Positions 28,401 through 42,859 of a stretch of DNA of 64,000 nucleotides are shown here, piece by piece. The stretch lies in NCBI GenBank assembly GCA_001695595.3, contig MBPM02000020.1, positions 186,001 through 250,000 of the forward strand, read 5' to 3'. The first letter of the stretch is position 1, and each line of letters opens with the position of its first letter. Below the pieces are notes generated by a model. It worked only from the letters and a program-made list of their open reading frames with translations, was not told the DNA's origin and searched no databases. Source of the DNA: Plasmopara viticola. Taxonomy: Eukaryota > Oomycota > Peronosporomycetes > Peronosporales > Peronosporaceae. Made by a program: the position numbers and the translations under genes.

Positions 28401-31400
28401 TGAGTTGCTGCACGGTCACAGATACGTCTTGGCTATCAATCTAGACACGCACGGACGCAATCGAGGCGCAACTAAGCGTATAATCATTCTTCCATAGCAC
28501 CGAGGCACTGTACGGCCACAGATGCGTTCTGTCTCTCAATCAAGACATCCATAGACGTAACCGAGACTCAACTTAGCGTATAATGACTATTTTGAAATGC
28601 CGAGACGCTGCACGGACACAGATACGTCCTTTCTATCTTTCAAGACTCGAACCGACGCAAAAGAACCACAACTAAACAGTTAATCTTACGTTTGAAGCGT
28701 CGAGTTGCTGTACGGTCACATATACGGCTTGGCTACCAATCTAGACATTCACGGACGCAATCGAGTCGCAACAAAGCGTATAATCATTCTTCCATAGCCC
28801 GGAGGCACTGTACGGCCACAGATGCGTTCTGTCTCTCACTCAAGACATGCACTGACGCAATCGAGACTCAACTTAGCGTATAAGCTCTCTTTTGAAGTAA
28901 CATGACGCTGAATGGCCACAAATACGTCCTCTCTATCTTTATAGACTCGAACCGACGCAATATAGCCCCCTAAACATTTATTCACACTTTTGAAGCGTTG
29001 AATTGCTGCACGGTCACAGATACGTCTCGGCTATCAATCTAGACATTCACGGACGCAATCGAGTCGCAACAAAGCGTATAATCATTCTTCCATCGCCCCG
29101 AGGCACTGTACGGCCACGGATGCGTTCTGTCTCTCAATCGAGGCATGCATCGACGCAATCGAGACTCAACTTAGCGTATAATCACTCGTTTGAAGTACCA
29201 AGACGCTGCACGGCCACAGATACGTCGTCCTTTCAATCTTTCAAGACTCGAACCGACGCAATAGAGCCACAACTAAACCTTTATTCAAACTTTTGAAGCG
29301 TTGAGTTGCTGCACGGTTACAGATACGTCTTGGCTATCAATCTAGACATGCACGGACGCAGTCGAGCCGCAGCCAAGCGTATAATCATTCTTCCATAGCG
29401 CCGAGGCACTCTACGGCCACAGAAACGATCTGTCTCGCATTCGAGACATGCACGGACGCAATCGAGATTCAACTTAGCGTATAAAAACCCTTTTGAAATG
29501 CCGAGACGCTGCACGGCCACAGATACGTCCTTTTTATCTTTCAAGACTCGAACCGATGCAATAGATCCACAACTAAACATTTATTCTTACGTTTGAAGCG
29601 TTAAGTTGCTGTGCGTTCACAGATACGTCTTGTCTATCAATCTAGACATGCACGAACGCAATCGAAGCACAACTAAGTGTATATTCATACTTGCAAAGCG
29701 ACGGGACACCGTAAGACCACAAATGCGTCGTGTTTCTGAATCAAGAGATGCACGGACGCAATCAAGACTCAACTAAGCGTATAATCACTCTTTTGAAGTG
29801 CCAAGACACCGCACGGCCACAAATTCGCTCTTTTTTTCTTGATTCGATCGGACGCAATAGATCCACAACAATCCATTTATTCGCACTTTTGACGCGTTGA
29901 GTTGCTGCACGGTTACAGATACGTCTTGGCTGACAACTTAGACATACACGGACGCCATCGAGCCGAGCCCAAGCGTATAATAACTTTTTTGAAGTTGGAA
30001 GATGCTGCACGACCACAGATACGTCCTTTCTATCTTTCTAGACTTGAACCGACGCAATAGAGCTACATCTAAACGTTTTTCACACTTTTGAAGCGTTGAG
30101 TTGCTGCACGCTCACAGATACGTCTTGGCTATCACTTAAGACACGCACGGACGCAATCCAGTCGCAACTAAGCGTTTATTCATTCTCTCATATCGCTGAG
30201 GCACTATACGGCCACAGATGCGTTCTGTCTTTCAATCAAGAGATGCACGGACGCGATCGAGACTCAACTTAGCGTAAAAGCTCTCTTTTGAAATGCCGAG
30301 ACGCTGCAAGGCTACAGATAAGTACTTTCTATCTTTCAAGACTCGAACCGACGCAAAAGACCCGCATCTAAGCACTTCATACACTTTTGAAGCATTGAGT
30401 TGCTGCACGGTCACAGATACGTCTTGGCTATAGACACGCTTGGACGCCATCGAGTCGCAACTAAGCGTATAATCATTCTTCCATATCGCCGGAACACTGT
30501 ACGGCCACAGATGCGTTCTTTCTCTCAATCAAGAGATGCCGGACGCAATCGAGCCTCAACTTAGCGTATAAGCTCTCTTTTGAAATGCCGAGCCGCTGCA
30601 CGGCCACAGATAAGTACTTTCTATCTTTCAAGACTCGAACCGACGCAATAGACCCACCTCTAAGCATTTCTCACACTTTTGAAGCGTTTAGTTGCTGTAC
30701 GGTCACAGATACGTCTTGGCTATCAATCTAGACATGCACGGACGCAATCGAGCCGAGACTAAGCGTATAATCATTCTCCCATAGCGCCAAGGTACTGTAC
30801 GGCCACAGATGCGTTCTGTCTCCCAATCAAGACGTGCACAGACGCAATCGAGACTCAACTTTGCGTATAAGCTCTGTTTTGAAATGCCGAGACGCTGCAC
30901 GGCTACAGATAAATACTTTCTATCTTTCAAGACTCGAACCGACGGAATAGACCCGCATCTAAGCACTTCATACACTTTTGAAGCGTTGAGTTGCTGCACG
31001 GTCACAGATACGTCTTGGCTATCAATTTAGACGAGCACGGAGGCAATCGAGTCGCAACTAAGCGTATAATCATTCTTCCATATCGCCGAAACACTGTACG
31101 GCCACAGATGCGTTCTTTCTTGCAATCAAGAGATGCACGGACGCAATCGCGACTCAACTTAGCTTATAAGCTCTCTTTTGAAATGCCGAGCCGCTGCACG
31201 GCCACAGATAAGTACTTTCTATCTTTCAAGACTCGAACCGACGCAATAGACCCATATCTAAGCATTTCTCACACTTTTGAAGCGTTGAGTTGCTGTACGG
31301 TCACAGATACGTCTTCGCTATCAATCTAGATATGCACGGACGCAATCGAGCCGAAACTAAGCGTATAATCATTCTCCCATAGCGCCAAGGCACTGTACGG

Positions 31401-31929
31401 CCACACATGCGTTCTGTCTCCCAATCAAGACGTGCACAGACGCAATCAAGATTCAACTTTGCGTACAAGCTCTCTTTTGAAATGCCGAGACGCTGCACGG
31501 CCACAGATACGTCATCCTTTCTATCTTTCAATACTCGAACCGACGCAATAGAGGCACATCTAAACGTTTTTCACACTTTTGAAGCGTTGAGTTGCTGCAC
31601 GGTCACAATTACGTCTTGGCTATCAATTTAGACATGCACGGAGGCAATCGAGTCGCAACTAAGCGTATAATCATTATTTCGTATCGCCTAGGCACTGTAC
31701 GGCCACAGATGCGTTCTGTCTCTCAATCAAGAGATGCACGGACGCAATCGAGACTCAACTTAGCGTAAAGTCACTCTTTTGAAGCGCCAAGACACCGCAC
31801 GGCCACAAATTCGTCCTTTCTTTATTTCCAGACTCGAACAGACGCAATAGATCCACAACTAAACATTTATTTACACCTTTGAAGCGTTGAGTTGCTGTAC
31901 GGTCACAGATACGTCTCGTCTATCAAACC

Positions 31930-34900
31930 AATGTGCACGAATTAAATCGAGCCGCAAAAAAGAGTATAATCAATTTTCCACATCGCCGAGCCACTGTACG
32001 GCTACAGATGCGGCGTATTTCTCAATCAAGACATCCACGGATGCAGTCGAGTCTCAACTCAGCGTATAATCACTCTTTTGAAGTGCCGAGACGTCGCACG
32101 GCCACAGATTCGTCCTTTCTATCTTTCTAGACTCGAACCAACGCAATAGAGGCACATCTAAACATTTTATACACTTTTGAATCGTTGAGTTGGTGTACGG
32201 TCACATATACGTCTTGTCTATCAATCTAGATATGCACGGACGCAATCGAGTCGAAACTAAGCGTATAATTATTTTTCCATATCGCCGAGGCACTGTACGG
32301 CCACAGATGCGTTCTGTCTCTCAATTAAAAGATGCACGGACGCGATCGAGACTCGACTTAGCGTATAAGCTCTCTTTTGAAGTGCCGAGACGCTGCACGG
32401 CCACAGATACGTCCTTTCAATCTTTCAAAACTCGAATCGACGCAATAGAGCCACATCCAAACATTTTTCACACTTTTGAAGCGTTAAGCTGCTGTACGGT
32501 CACAGATACGTCTTGTCTATCAATCTAGACATGCACGAACGCAATCAAATCTTAACTAAGTGTATAATCATACTTGCAAAGCGACGGAACACCGTATGAC
32601 CACAAATGCGTCGTATTTCTGAATCAAGAGACGCACGGACGCAATCAAGACTCAACTTAGCGTATAATCACTCTTTTAAAGTGCCAAGACACCGCACGGC
32701 CACAGATTCGTCCTTTTTTTCTTGATTCGAACAGACGCAATAAATCCACAACAAAGCATTTATTCGCACTTTTGACGCGTTGAGTTGCTGCACGGTCACA
32801 GATACGTCTTGGCTATCAATCTAGACATGCACGGACGCAATCGAGCCGCAACTAAGCGAATAATCATTCTTCCATATCGCCGAGGCACTGTACGGCCACA
32901 GATGCGTTCTGTCTCTCAATCAAGAGATGCACGGACGCATTCGAGACTCAACTTAGCGTAAAGTCACTCTTTTGAAGCGCCAAGACACCGCACGGCCACA
33001 AATTTGTCCTTTTTTTATTTCCAGACTCGAACAGACTCAATAGATCCACAACTAAACATTAATTCACACCTTTGAAGCGTTGAGTTGCTGTACGGTCACA
33101 GATACGTCTCGTCTATCAAACCAATGAGCACGAACTAAATTAAGCCGCAAAAAAGAGTATTATCATTCGTCCACATCGCCGAGCCGCTGTACGGCTACGG
33201 ATGCGGCGTATTTCTCAATCAAGACATGCACGGATGCAGTCGAGTCTCAACTCAGCGTATAATCACTCTTTTGAAGTGCCGAGACGTCGCACGGCCACAG
33301 ATTCGTCCTTTCTATCTTTCTAGACTCGAACCAACGCAATAGAGGCACATCTAAACATTTTATACACTTTTGAATCGTTGAGTTGGTGTACGGTCACATA
33401 TACGTCTTGTCTATCAATCTAGATATGCACGGACGCAATCCAGTCGCAACTAAGCGTAAAATTATTTTTCCATATCGCCGAGGCACTGTACGGCCACAGA
33501 TGCGTTCTGTCTCTCAATTAAAAGATGCACGGACGCGATCGAGACTCGACTTAGCGTATAAGCTCTCTTTTGAAGTGCCGAGACGCTGCACGGCCACAGA
33601 TACGTCCTTTCACTCTTTCAAAACTCGAATCGACGCAATAGAGCCACATCCAAACATTTTTCACACTTTTGAAGCGTTAAGCTGCTGTACGGTCACAGAT
33701 ACGTCTTGTCTATCAATCTAGACATGCACGAACGCAATCAAATCTTAACTAAGTGTATAATCATACTTGCAAAGCGACGGAACACCGTATGACCACAAAT
33801 GCGTCGTATTTCTGAATCAAGAGACGCACGGACGCAATCAAGACTCAACTTAGCGTATAATCACTCTTTTAAAGTGCCAAGACACCGCACGGCCACAGAT
33901 TCGTCCTTTTTTTCTTGATTCGAACAGACGCAATAGATCCACAACAAAGCATTTATTCGCACTTTTGACGCGTTGAGTTGCTGCACGGTCACAGATACGT
34001 CTTGGCTATCAATCTAGACATGCACGGACGCAATCGAGCCGCAACTAAGCGAATAATCATTCTTCCATATCGCCGAGGCACTGTACGGCCACAGATGCGT
34101 TCTGTCTCTCAATCAAGAGATGCAGGGACGAAATCAAGACTCAACTTAGCGTATAATCACTCTTTTGAATTGCCAAGACACCGCACGGCCACAGATTCGT
34201 CCTTTTTTTCTTGATTCGAACAGACGCAATAAATCCACAACAAAGCATTTATTCGCACTTTTGACGCGTTGAGTTGCTGCACGGTCACAGATACGTCTTG
34301 GCTATCAATCTAGACATGCACGGACGCAATCGAGCCGCAACTAAGCGAATAATCATTCTTCCATATCGCCGAGGCACTGTACGGCCACAGATGCGTTCTG
34401 TCTCTCAATCAAGAGATGCACGGACGCATTCGAGACTCAACTTAGCGTATAATCACTCGTTTGAAGTACCAAGACGCTGCGCGGCCACAGATACGTCGTC
34501 CTTTCAATCTTTCAAGACTCGAACAGACGCAATAGATCCACAACTAAACATTAATTCACACCTTTGAAGCGTTGAGTTGCTGTACGGTCACAGATACGTT
34601 TCGTCTATCAAACCAATGAGCACGAACTAAATTAAGCCGCAAAAAAGAGTATTATCATTCGTCCACATCGCCGAGCCGCTGTACGGCTACGGATGCGGCG
34701 TATTTCTCAATCAAGACATGCACGGATGCAGTCGAGTCTCACCTCAGCGTATAATCACTCTTTTGAAGTGCCGAGACGTCGCACGGCCACAGATTCGTCC
34801 TTTCTATCTTTCTAGACTCGAACGAACGCAATAGAGGCACATCTAAACATTTTATACACTTTTGAATCGTTGAGTTGGTGTACGGTCACATATACGTCTT

Positions 34901-37900
34901 GTCTATCAATTAGATATGCACGGACGCAATCCAGTCGCAACTAAGCGTATAATTATTTTTCCATATCGCCGAGGCACTGTACGGCCACAGATGCGTTCCG
35001 TCTCTCAATTAAAAGATGCACGGACGCGATCGAGACTCGACTTAGCGTATAAGCTCTCTTCTGAAGTGCCGAGACGCTGCACGGCCACAGATACGTCCTT
35101 TCACTCTTTCAAAACTCGAATCGACGCAATAGAGCCACATCCAAACATTTTTCACACTTTTGAAGCGTTAAGCTGCTGTACGGTCACAGATACGTCTTGT
35201 CTATCAATCTAGACATGCACGAACGCAATCAAACCTTAACTAAGTGTATAATCATACTTGCAAAGCGACGGAACACCGTATGACCACAAATGCGTCGTAT
35301 TTCTGAATCAAGAGACGCACGGACGCAATCAAGACTCAACTTAGCGTATAATCACTCTTTTAAAGTGCCAAGACACCGCACGGCCACAGATTCGTCCTTT
35401 TTTTCTTGATTCGAACAGACGCAATAGATCCACAACAAAGCATTTATTCGCACTTTTGACGCGTTGAGTTGCTGCACGGTCACAGATACGTCTTGGCTAT
35501 CAATCTAGACATGCACGGACGCAATCGAGCCGCAACTAAGCGAATAATCATTCTTCCATATCGCCGAGGCACTGTACGGCCACAGATGCGTTCTGTCTCT
35601 CAATCAAGAGATGCAGGGACGAAATCAAGACTCAACTTAGCGTATAATCACTCTTTTGAATTGCCAAGACACCGCACGGCCACAGATTCGTCCTTTTTTT
35701 CTTGATTCGAACAGACGCAATAAATCCACAACAAAGCATTTATTCGCACTTTTGACGCGTTGAGTTGCTGCACGGTCACAGATACGTCTTGGCTATCAAT
35801 CTAGACATGCACGGACGCAATCGAGCCGCAACTAAGCGAATAATCATTCTTCCATATCGCCGAGGCACTGTACGGCCACAGATGCGTTCTGTCTCTCAAT
35901 CAAGAGATGCACGGACGCATTCGAGACTCAACTTAGCGTATAATCACTCGTTTGAAGTACCAAGACGCTGCGCGGCCACAGATACGTCGTCCTTTCAATC
36001 TTTCAAGACTCGAACAGACGCAATAGATCCACAACTAAACATTAATTCACACCTTTGAAGCGTTGAGTTGCTGTACGGTCACAGATACGTTTCGTCTATC
36101 AAACCAATGAGCACGAACTAAATTAAGCCGCAAAAAAGAGTATTATCATTCGTCCACATCGCCGAGCCGCTGTACGGCTACGGATGCGGCGTATTTCTCA
36201 ATCAAGACATGCACGGATGCAGTCGAGTCTCACCTCAGCGTATAATCACTCTTTTGAAGTGCCGAGACGTCGCACGGCCACAGATTCGTCCTTTCTATCT
36301 TTCTAGACTCGAACGAACGCAATAGAGGCACATCTAAACATTTTATACACTTTTGAATCGTTGAGTTGGTGTACGGTCACATATACGTCTTGTCTATCAA
36401 TCTAGATATGCACGGACGCAATCCAGTCGCAACTAAGCGTATAATTATTTTTCCATATCGCCGAGGCACTGTACGGCCACAGATGCGTTCCGTCTCTCAA
36501 TTAAAAGATGCACGGACGCGATCGAGACTCGACTTAGCGTATAAGCTCTCTTCTGAAGTGCCGAGACGCTGCACGGCCACAGATACGTCCTTTCACTCTT
36601 TCAAAACTCGAATCGACGCAATAGAGCCACATCCAAACATTTTTCACACTTTTGAAGCGTTAAGCTGCTGTACGGTCACAGATACGTCTTGTCTATCAAT
36701 CTAGACATGCACGAACGCAATCAAACCTTAACTAAGTGTATAATCATACTTGCAAAGCGACGGAACACCGTATGACCACAAATGCGTCGTATTTCTGAAG
36801 CAAGAGACGCACGGACGCAATCAAGACTCAACTTAGCGTATAATCACTCTTTTAAAGTGCCAAGACACCGCACGGCCACAGATTCGTCCTTTTTTTCTTG
36901 ATTCGAACAGACGCAATAGATCCACAACAAAGCATTTATTCGCACTTTTGACGCGTTGAGTTGCTGCACGGTCACAGATACGTCTTGGCTATCAATCTAG
37001 ACATGCACGGACGCAATCGAGCCGCAACTAATCGAATAATCATTCTTCCATATCGCCGAGGCACTGTACGGCCACAGATGCGTTCTGTCTCTCAATCAAG
37101 AGATGCAGGGACGAAATCAAGACTCAACTTAGCGTATAATCACTCTTTTGAATTGCCAAGACACCGCACGGCCACAGATTCGTCCTTTTTTTCTTGATTC
37201 GAACAGACGCAATAAATCCACAACAAAGCATTTATTCGCACTTTTGACGCGTTGAGTTGCTGCACGGTCACAGATACGTCTTGGCTATCAATCTAGACAT
37301 GCACGGACGCAATCGAGCCGCAACTAAGCGAATAATCATTCTTCCATATCGCCGAGGCACTGTACGGCCACAGATGCGTTCTGTCTCTCAATCAAGAGAT
37401 GCACGGACGCATTCGAGACTCAACTTAGCGTATAATCACTCGTTTGAAGTACCAAGACGCTGCGCGGCCACAGATACGTCGTCCTTTCAATCTTTCAAGA
37501 CTCGAACAGACGCAATAGATCCACAACTAAACATTAATTCACACCTTTGAAGCGTTGAGTTGCTGTACGGTCACAGATACGTTTCGTCTATCAAACCAAT
37601 GAGCACGAACTAAATTAAGCCGCAAAAAAGAGTATTATCATTCGTCCACATCGCCGAGCCGCTGTACGGCTACGGATGCGGCGTATTTCTCAATCAAGAC
37701 ATGCACGGATGCAGTCGAGTCTCACCTCAGCGTATAATCACTCTTTTGAAGTGCCGAGACGTCGCACGGCCACAGATTCGTCCTTTCTATCTTTCTAGAC
37801 TCGAACCAACGCAATAGAGGCACATCTAAACATTTTATACACTTTTGAATCGTTGAGTTGGTGTACGGTCACATATACGTCTTGTCTATCAATCTAGATA

Positions 37901-38800
37901 TGCACGGACGCAATCCAGTCGCAACTAAGCGTATAATTATTTTTCCATATCGCCGAGGCACTGTACGGCCACAGATGCGTTCTGTCTCTCAATTAAAAGA
38001 TGCACGGACGCGATCGAGACTCGACTTAGCGTATAAGCTCTCTTCTGAAGTGCCGAGACGCTGCACGGCCACAGATACGTCCTTTCACTCTTTCAAAACT
38101 CGAATCGACGCAATAGAGCCACATCCAAACATTTTTCACACTTTTGAAGCGTTAAGCTGCTGTACGGTCACAGATACGTCTTGTCTATCAATCTAGACAT
38201 GCACGAACGCAATCAAACCTTAACTAAGTGTATAATCATACTTGCAAAGCGACGGAACACCGTATGACCACAAATGCGTCGTATTTCCGAATCAAGAGAC
38301 GCACGGACGCAATCAAGACTCAACTTAGCGTATAATCACTCTTTTAAAGTGCCAAGACACCGCACGGCCACAGATTCGTCCTTTTTTTCTTGATTCGAAC
38401 AGACGCAATAGATCCACAACAAAGCATTTATTCGCACTTTTGACGCGTTGAGTTGCTGCACGGTCACAGATACGTCTTGGCTATCAATCTAGACATGCAC
38501 GGACGCAATCGAGCCGCAACTAAGCGAATAATCATTCTTCCATATCGCCGAGGCACTGTACGGCCACAGATGCGTTCTGTCTCTCAATCAAGAGATGCAC
38601 GGACGCATTCGAGACTCAACTTAGCGTAAAGTCACTCTTTTGGAGCGCCAAGACACCGCACGGCCACAAATTTGTCCTTTTTTTATTTCCAGACTCGAAC
38701 AGTCGCAATAGATCCATAACTAAACATTAATTCCCACCTTTGAAGCGTTGAGTTGCTGTACGGTCACAGATACGTTTCGTCTATCAAACCAATGAGCACG
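31930..38800 (+). repeat. Second-order higher-order repeat: 1,193-bp and 1,492-bp super-units
   Basis: A rare marker, CCAATG(A/T)GCACGAA followed by an AAAAAAGAGTAT variant, recurs at about 31,930, 33,124, 34,616, 36,107, 37,599 and 38,792. The intervals are about 1,194, 1,491, 1,492, 1,492 and 1,193 bp. These equal four, five, five, five and four trimeric units. The five-unit form carries an extra copy of the unit with GCACTTTTGACGCGTTGAG. Adjacent 1,492-bp copies differ by only scattered substitutions, so this part of the array was amplified recently. Confidence 0.9.
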
Positions 38801-40059
38801 AACTAAATTAAGCCGCAAAAAAGAGTATTATCATTCGTCCACATCGCCGAGCCGCTGTACGGCTACAGATGCGGCGTATTTCTCAATCAAGACATGCACG
38901 GATGCAGTCGAGTCTCAACTTAGCGTATAATCACTCTTTTGAAGTGCCGAAACGTCGCACGGCCACAGATTCGTCCTTTCAATCTCTCTAGACTCGAACC
39001 AACGCAATAGAGGCACATCTAAACATTTTATATACTTTTGAAGCGTTGAGTTAGTGTACGGTCACATATACGTCTTGTCTATCAATCTAGACATGCACGG
39101 ACGCAATCGAGTCGCAACTAAGCGTATAATCATTCTTCCATATCGCCGAGGCATTGTACGGCCACAGATGCGTTCTATCTCTCAATTAAGAGATGCACGG
39201 ACGCGATCGAGACTCAACTTAGCGTACAAGCTCTCTTTTGAAATGCCGAGACGCTTCACGGCCACAGATAAGTACTTTACGACTCTGTAATCTCGAAACG
39301 ACGCAATAGAGCCACAACTAAACATTTACTCACACGTTTGAAGCGTTCAGTTGCTGTGCGTTCACAGATACGTCTTGTCTATCAGCACGGACGCAATCGA
39401 TCCACAACTAAAGGTATAATCATACTTTCAAAGCGACGAGACACCGTATGACCACAAATGCGTCGTGTTTCTCAATCAAGAGATGCACGGACGAAATCAA
39501 GACTCAACTTAGCGTATAATAACTCTTTTGAAATGCCAAGACACCGCACGGCCACAGATTCGTCCTTTTTTTCTTGATTCGAACAGACGCAATAAATCCA
39601 CAACAAAGCATTTATTCGCACTTTTGACGCGTTGAGTTGCTCCACGGTCACAGATACGTCTTGTCTATCAATCTAGACATGCACGGACGCAATCGAGCCG
39701 CAACTAATCGAATAATCATTCTTCCATATCGCCGAGGCACTGTACGGCCACAGATGCGTTCTGTCTCTCAATCAAGAGATGCACGGACGCAATCGAGACT
39801 CAAATAAGCGTATAATAACTCTTTTGAAGTACCAAGACGCTGCACGGCCACAGATACGTCCTTTTTATCTTTCAAAACTCGAATCGACGCAATAAGGCCA
39901 CATCCAAACATTTGCTCACACTTTTGAAGCGTTAAGCTGCTGTACGGTCACAGATACGTCTTGTCTATCAATCTAGACATGCACAAACGCAATCGAACCA
40001 CAACCAAGTGTATAACCATACTTGCAAAGCGACGGGACTTTGTATGACCACAAATGCGC

Positions 40060-41880
40060 CGTGCTTCTGAATCAAGAGGTGCACGGACGCAATCAAGACT
40101 CAACTTAGCGTATAATCATTCTTTTGAAATGCCGAGACGCTGCACGGCCACAGATACGTCCTTTCTATCTTTCGAGACTCGAACCGACGCAATAGAGCCA
40201 CATTTAAGCATTTCTCACACTTTTGAAGCGTCGAGTTGCTGTACGGTCACACATACGTCTTGTCTATCAATCTAGACATGCACGGACGCAATCGAGTCGC
40301 AACTAAGCGTATAATCATTTTTCCATATTGCCAAGGCACTCTACGGCCACAGATGCGTTCTGTCTCTCAATTAAAAGATGCACGGACGCGATCGAGACTC
40401 AACTTAGCGCATAAGCTCTCTTTTGAAATGCCGAGACGCTGCACGGCCATAGATAAGTACTTTCTACCTTTCCAGACTCGAACTGACGCAATAGAGCCAC
40501 AACGGAACATTTATTCACACTTCTAAAGCGATGAGTTGCTGCACAGTCACAGATACATCTTGGCTATCAATCTAAACATACGCGGACGCAATCGAGCCGC
40601 AACTAAGCGTATAATCATTCTTTCATATCGCCGAGACACTGTACGGCCACAGATGCGTTTTGTCTCTTAATCAAGACAGGCACAGACGCAATCGAGACTC
40701 AACTTAGCATTTAAGCTCGCTTTCGAAGTGCCGAGACGCTGCACGGCCACAGATAAGTACTTTCTATCTTTCAAGACTCGAATCGACGCAATAGAGCCTC
40801 ATCCAAGTATTTGTCACACTTTTAAAGCGCCGAGTTGCTGCACGGTCACAGATACGTCTTGGCTATCAATCTAGACATTTACGGACGCAATCGAGCCGCA
40901 ACTAAGCGTATAATCATTCTTTCATATCGCCGAGACACTGTACGGCCACAGATGCGTTTTGTCTCTTAATCAAGACAGGCACAGACGCAATCGAGACTCA
41001 ACTTAGCATTTAAGCTCGCTTTCGAAGTGCCGAGACGCTGCACGGCCACAGATAAATACTTTCTATCTTTCGAGACTCGAACCGACGCAATAGAGCCACA
41101 TTTAAGCATTTCTCACACTTTTGAAGCGTCGAGTTGCTGTACGGTCACACATACGTCTTGTCTATCAATCTAGACATGCACGGACGCAATCGAGTCGCAA
41201 CTAAGCGTATAATCATTTTTCCATATCGCCAAGGCACTCTACGGCCACAGATGCGTTCTGTCTCTCAATTAAAAGATGCACGGACGCGATCGAGACTCAA
41301 CTTAGCGCATAAGCTCTCTTTTGAAATGCCGAGACGCTGCACGGCCATAGATAAGTACTTTCTACCTTTCCAGACTCGAACTGACGCAATAGAGCCACAA
41401 CTGAACATTTATTCACACTTTTAAAGCGATGAGTTGCTGCACAGTCACAGATACATCTTGGCTATCAATCTAAACATACGCGGACGCAATCGAGCCGCAA
41501 CTAAGCGTATAATCATTCTTTCATATCGCCGAGACACTGTACGGCCACAGATGCGTTTTGTCTCTTAATCAAGACAGGCACAGACGCAATCGAGACTCAA
41601 CTTAGCATTTAAGCTCGCTTTCGAAGTGCCGAGACGCTGCACGGCCACAGATAAGTACTTTCTATCTTTCAAGACTCGAATCGACGCAATAGAGCCTCAT
41701 CCAAGTATTTGTCACACTTTTAAAGCGCCGAGTTGCTGCACGGTCACAGATACGTCTTGGCTATCAATCTAGACATTTACGGACGCAATCGAGCCGCAAC
41801 TAAGCGTATAATCATTCTTTCATATCGCCGAGACACTGTACGGCCACAGATGCGTTTTGTCTCTTAATCAAGACAGGCAC
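40060..41880 (+). repeat. Tandem duplication, 898-bp period (three 299-bp units)
   Basis: Sequence from about 40,100-40,980 recurs about 898 bp downstream. Shared private variants include CTTAATCAAGACAGGCACAG, TTAGCATTTAAGCTCGC and CAATCTAAACATACGCGG. The copies differ at only a few positions. Confidence 0.85.
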
Positions 41881-42859
41881 AGACGCAATCGGGACTCAAC
41901 TCAGCGTATATTCACTCTTTTGAAGTACCAAGACGCTGCATGGTCAAAAATACATCCTTTCTATCTTTCTAGACTCGAAACGGCGCAAGAGAGGCACAAC
42001 CATACATTCATTCACACTTTTGAAGCGTTGAGTTGCTGCACGGTCACATATACGTCTTGGCCATCAATCTAGACATACACGGACGCAATCGAGCCACAAC
42101 TAAGCGTATAATCATTCTTCAATAGCGCCAAGGCACTCTACGGCTCCAGTCTCTCAATTTAGACATGCACGGACGCAATCGAGACTCAACTTAGCGTATA
42201 ATCTCTCTTTTGAAGTACCAAGACGCCAAACGGCAAAAGAAAAGTACTTTCTATCTTTCTAGACTTGAACCGACGCAATAGAGGCACATCTAAACGTTTT
42301 CCACACTTTTGGAGCGTTGAGTTGCTGCACGGTCACAGATACGTCTTGGCTTTCAATTTAGACATGCACGGACGCAATCGAGTCGCAACTAAGCGTATAA
42401 TCATTCTTTCATATCGCCGAGGTACTGTACGGCCACAGATGCGTTCTGTCTCTCAATCAAGAGATGCACGGAAGCAATCGAGACTCAACTTAGCGTATAA
42501 GCTCTCTTTTGAAATGCCGAGACGCATCACGGCCACAGATAAGTACTTTACATCTCTATAAACTCGAAACGACGACATAGAGCCACAACTAAACATTTAC
42601 TTGCACGTTTAAATTGTTCAGTTGCTGTGCGTTCGCAGATACGTCTTGTCTATCAGCACGGACGCAATCGAACCACAACTAAGTGTATAATCATACTTTT
42701 AAAGCGACGAGACACCGTATGACAACAAATGCGTCGTGTTTCTTCATCAAGAGATGCACGGACGCAATCAAGACTCAACTTAGCGTATAAGCTCTCTCTT
42801 TTGAAATGCCGAGACGCTGCACGGCCACAGATACGTCCTTTCTATCTTTCAAAATTCGA

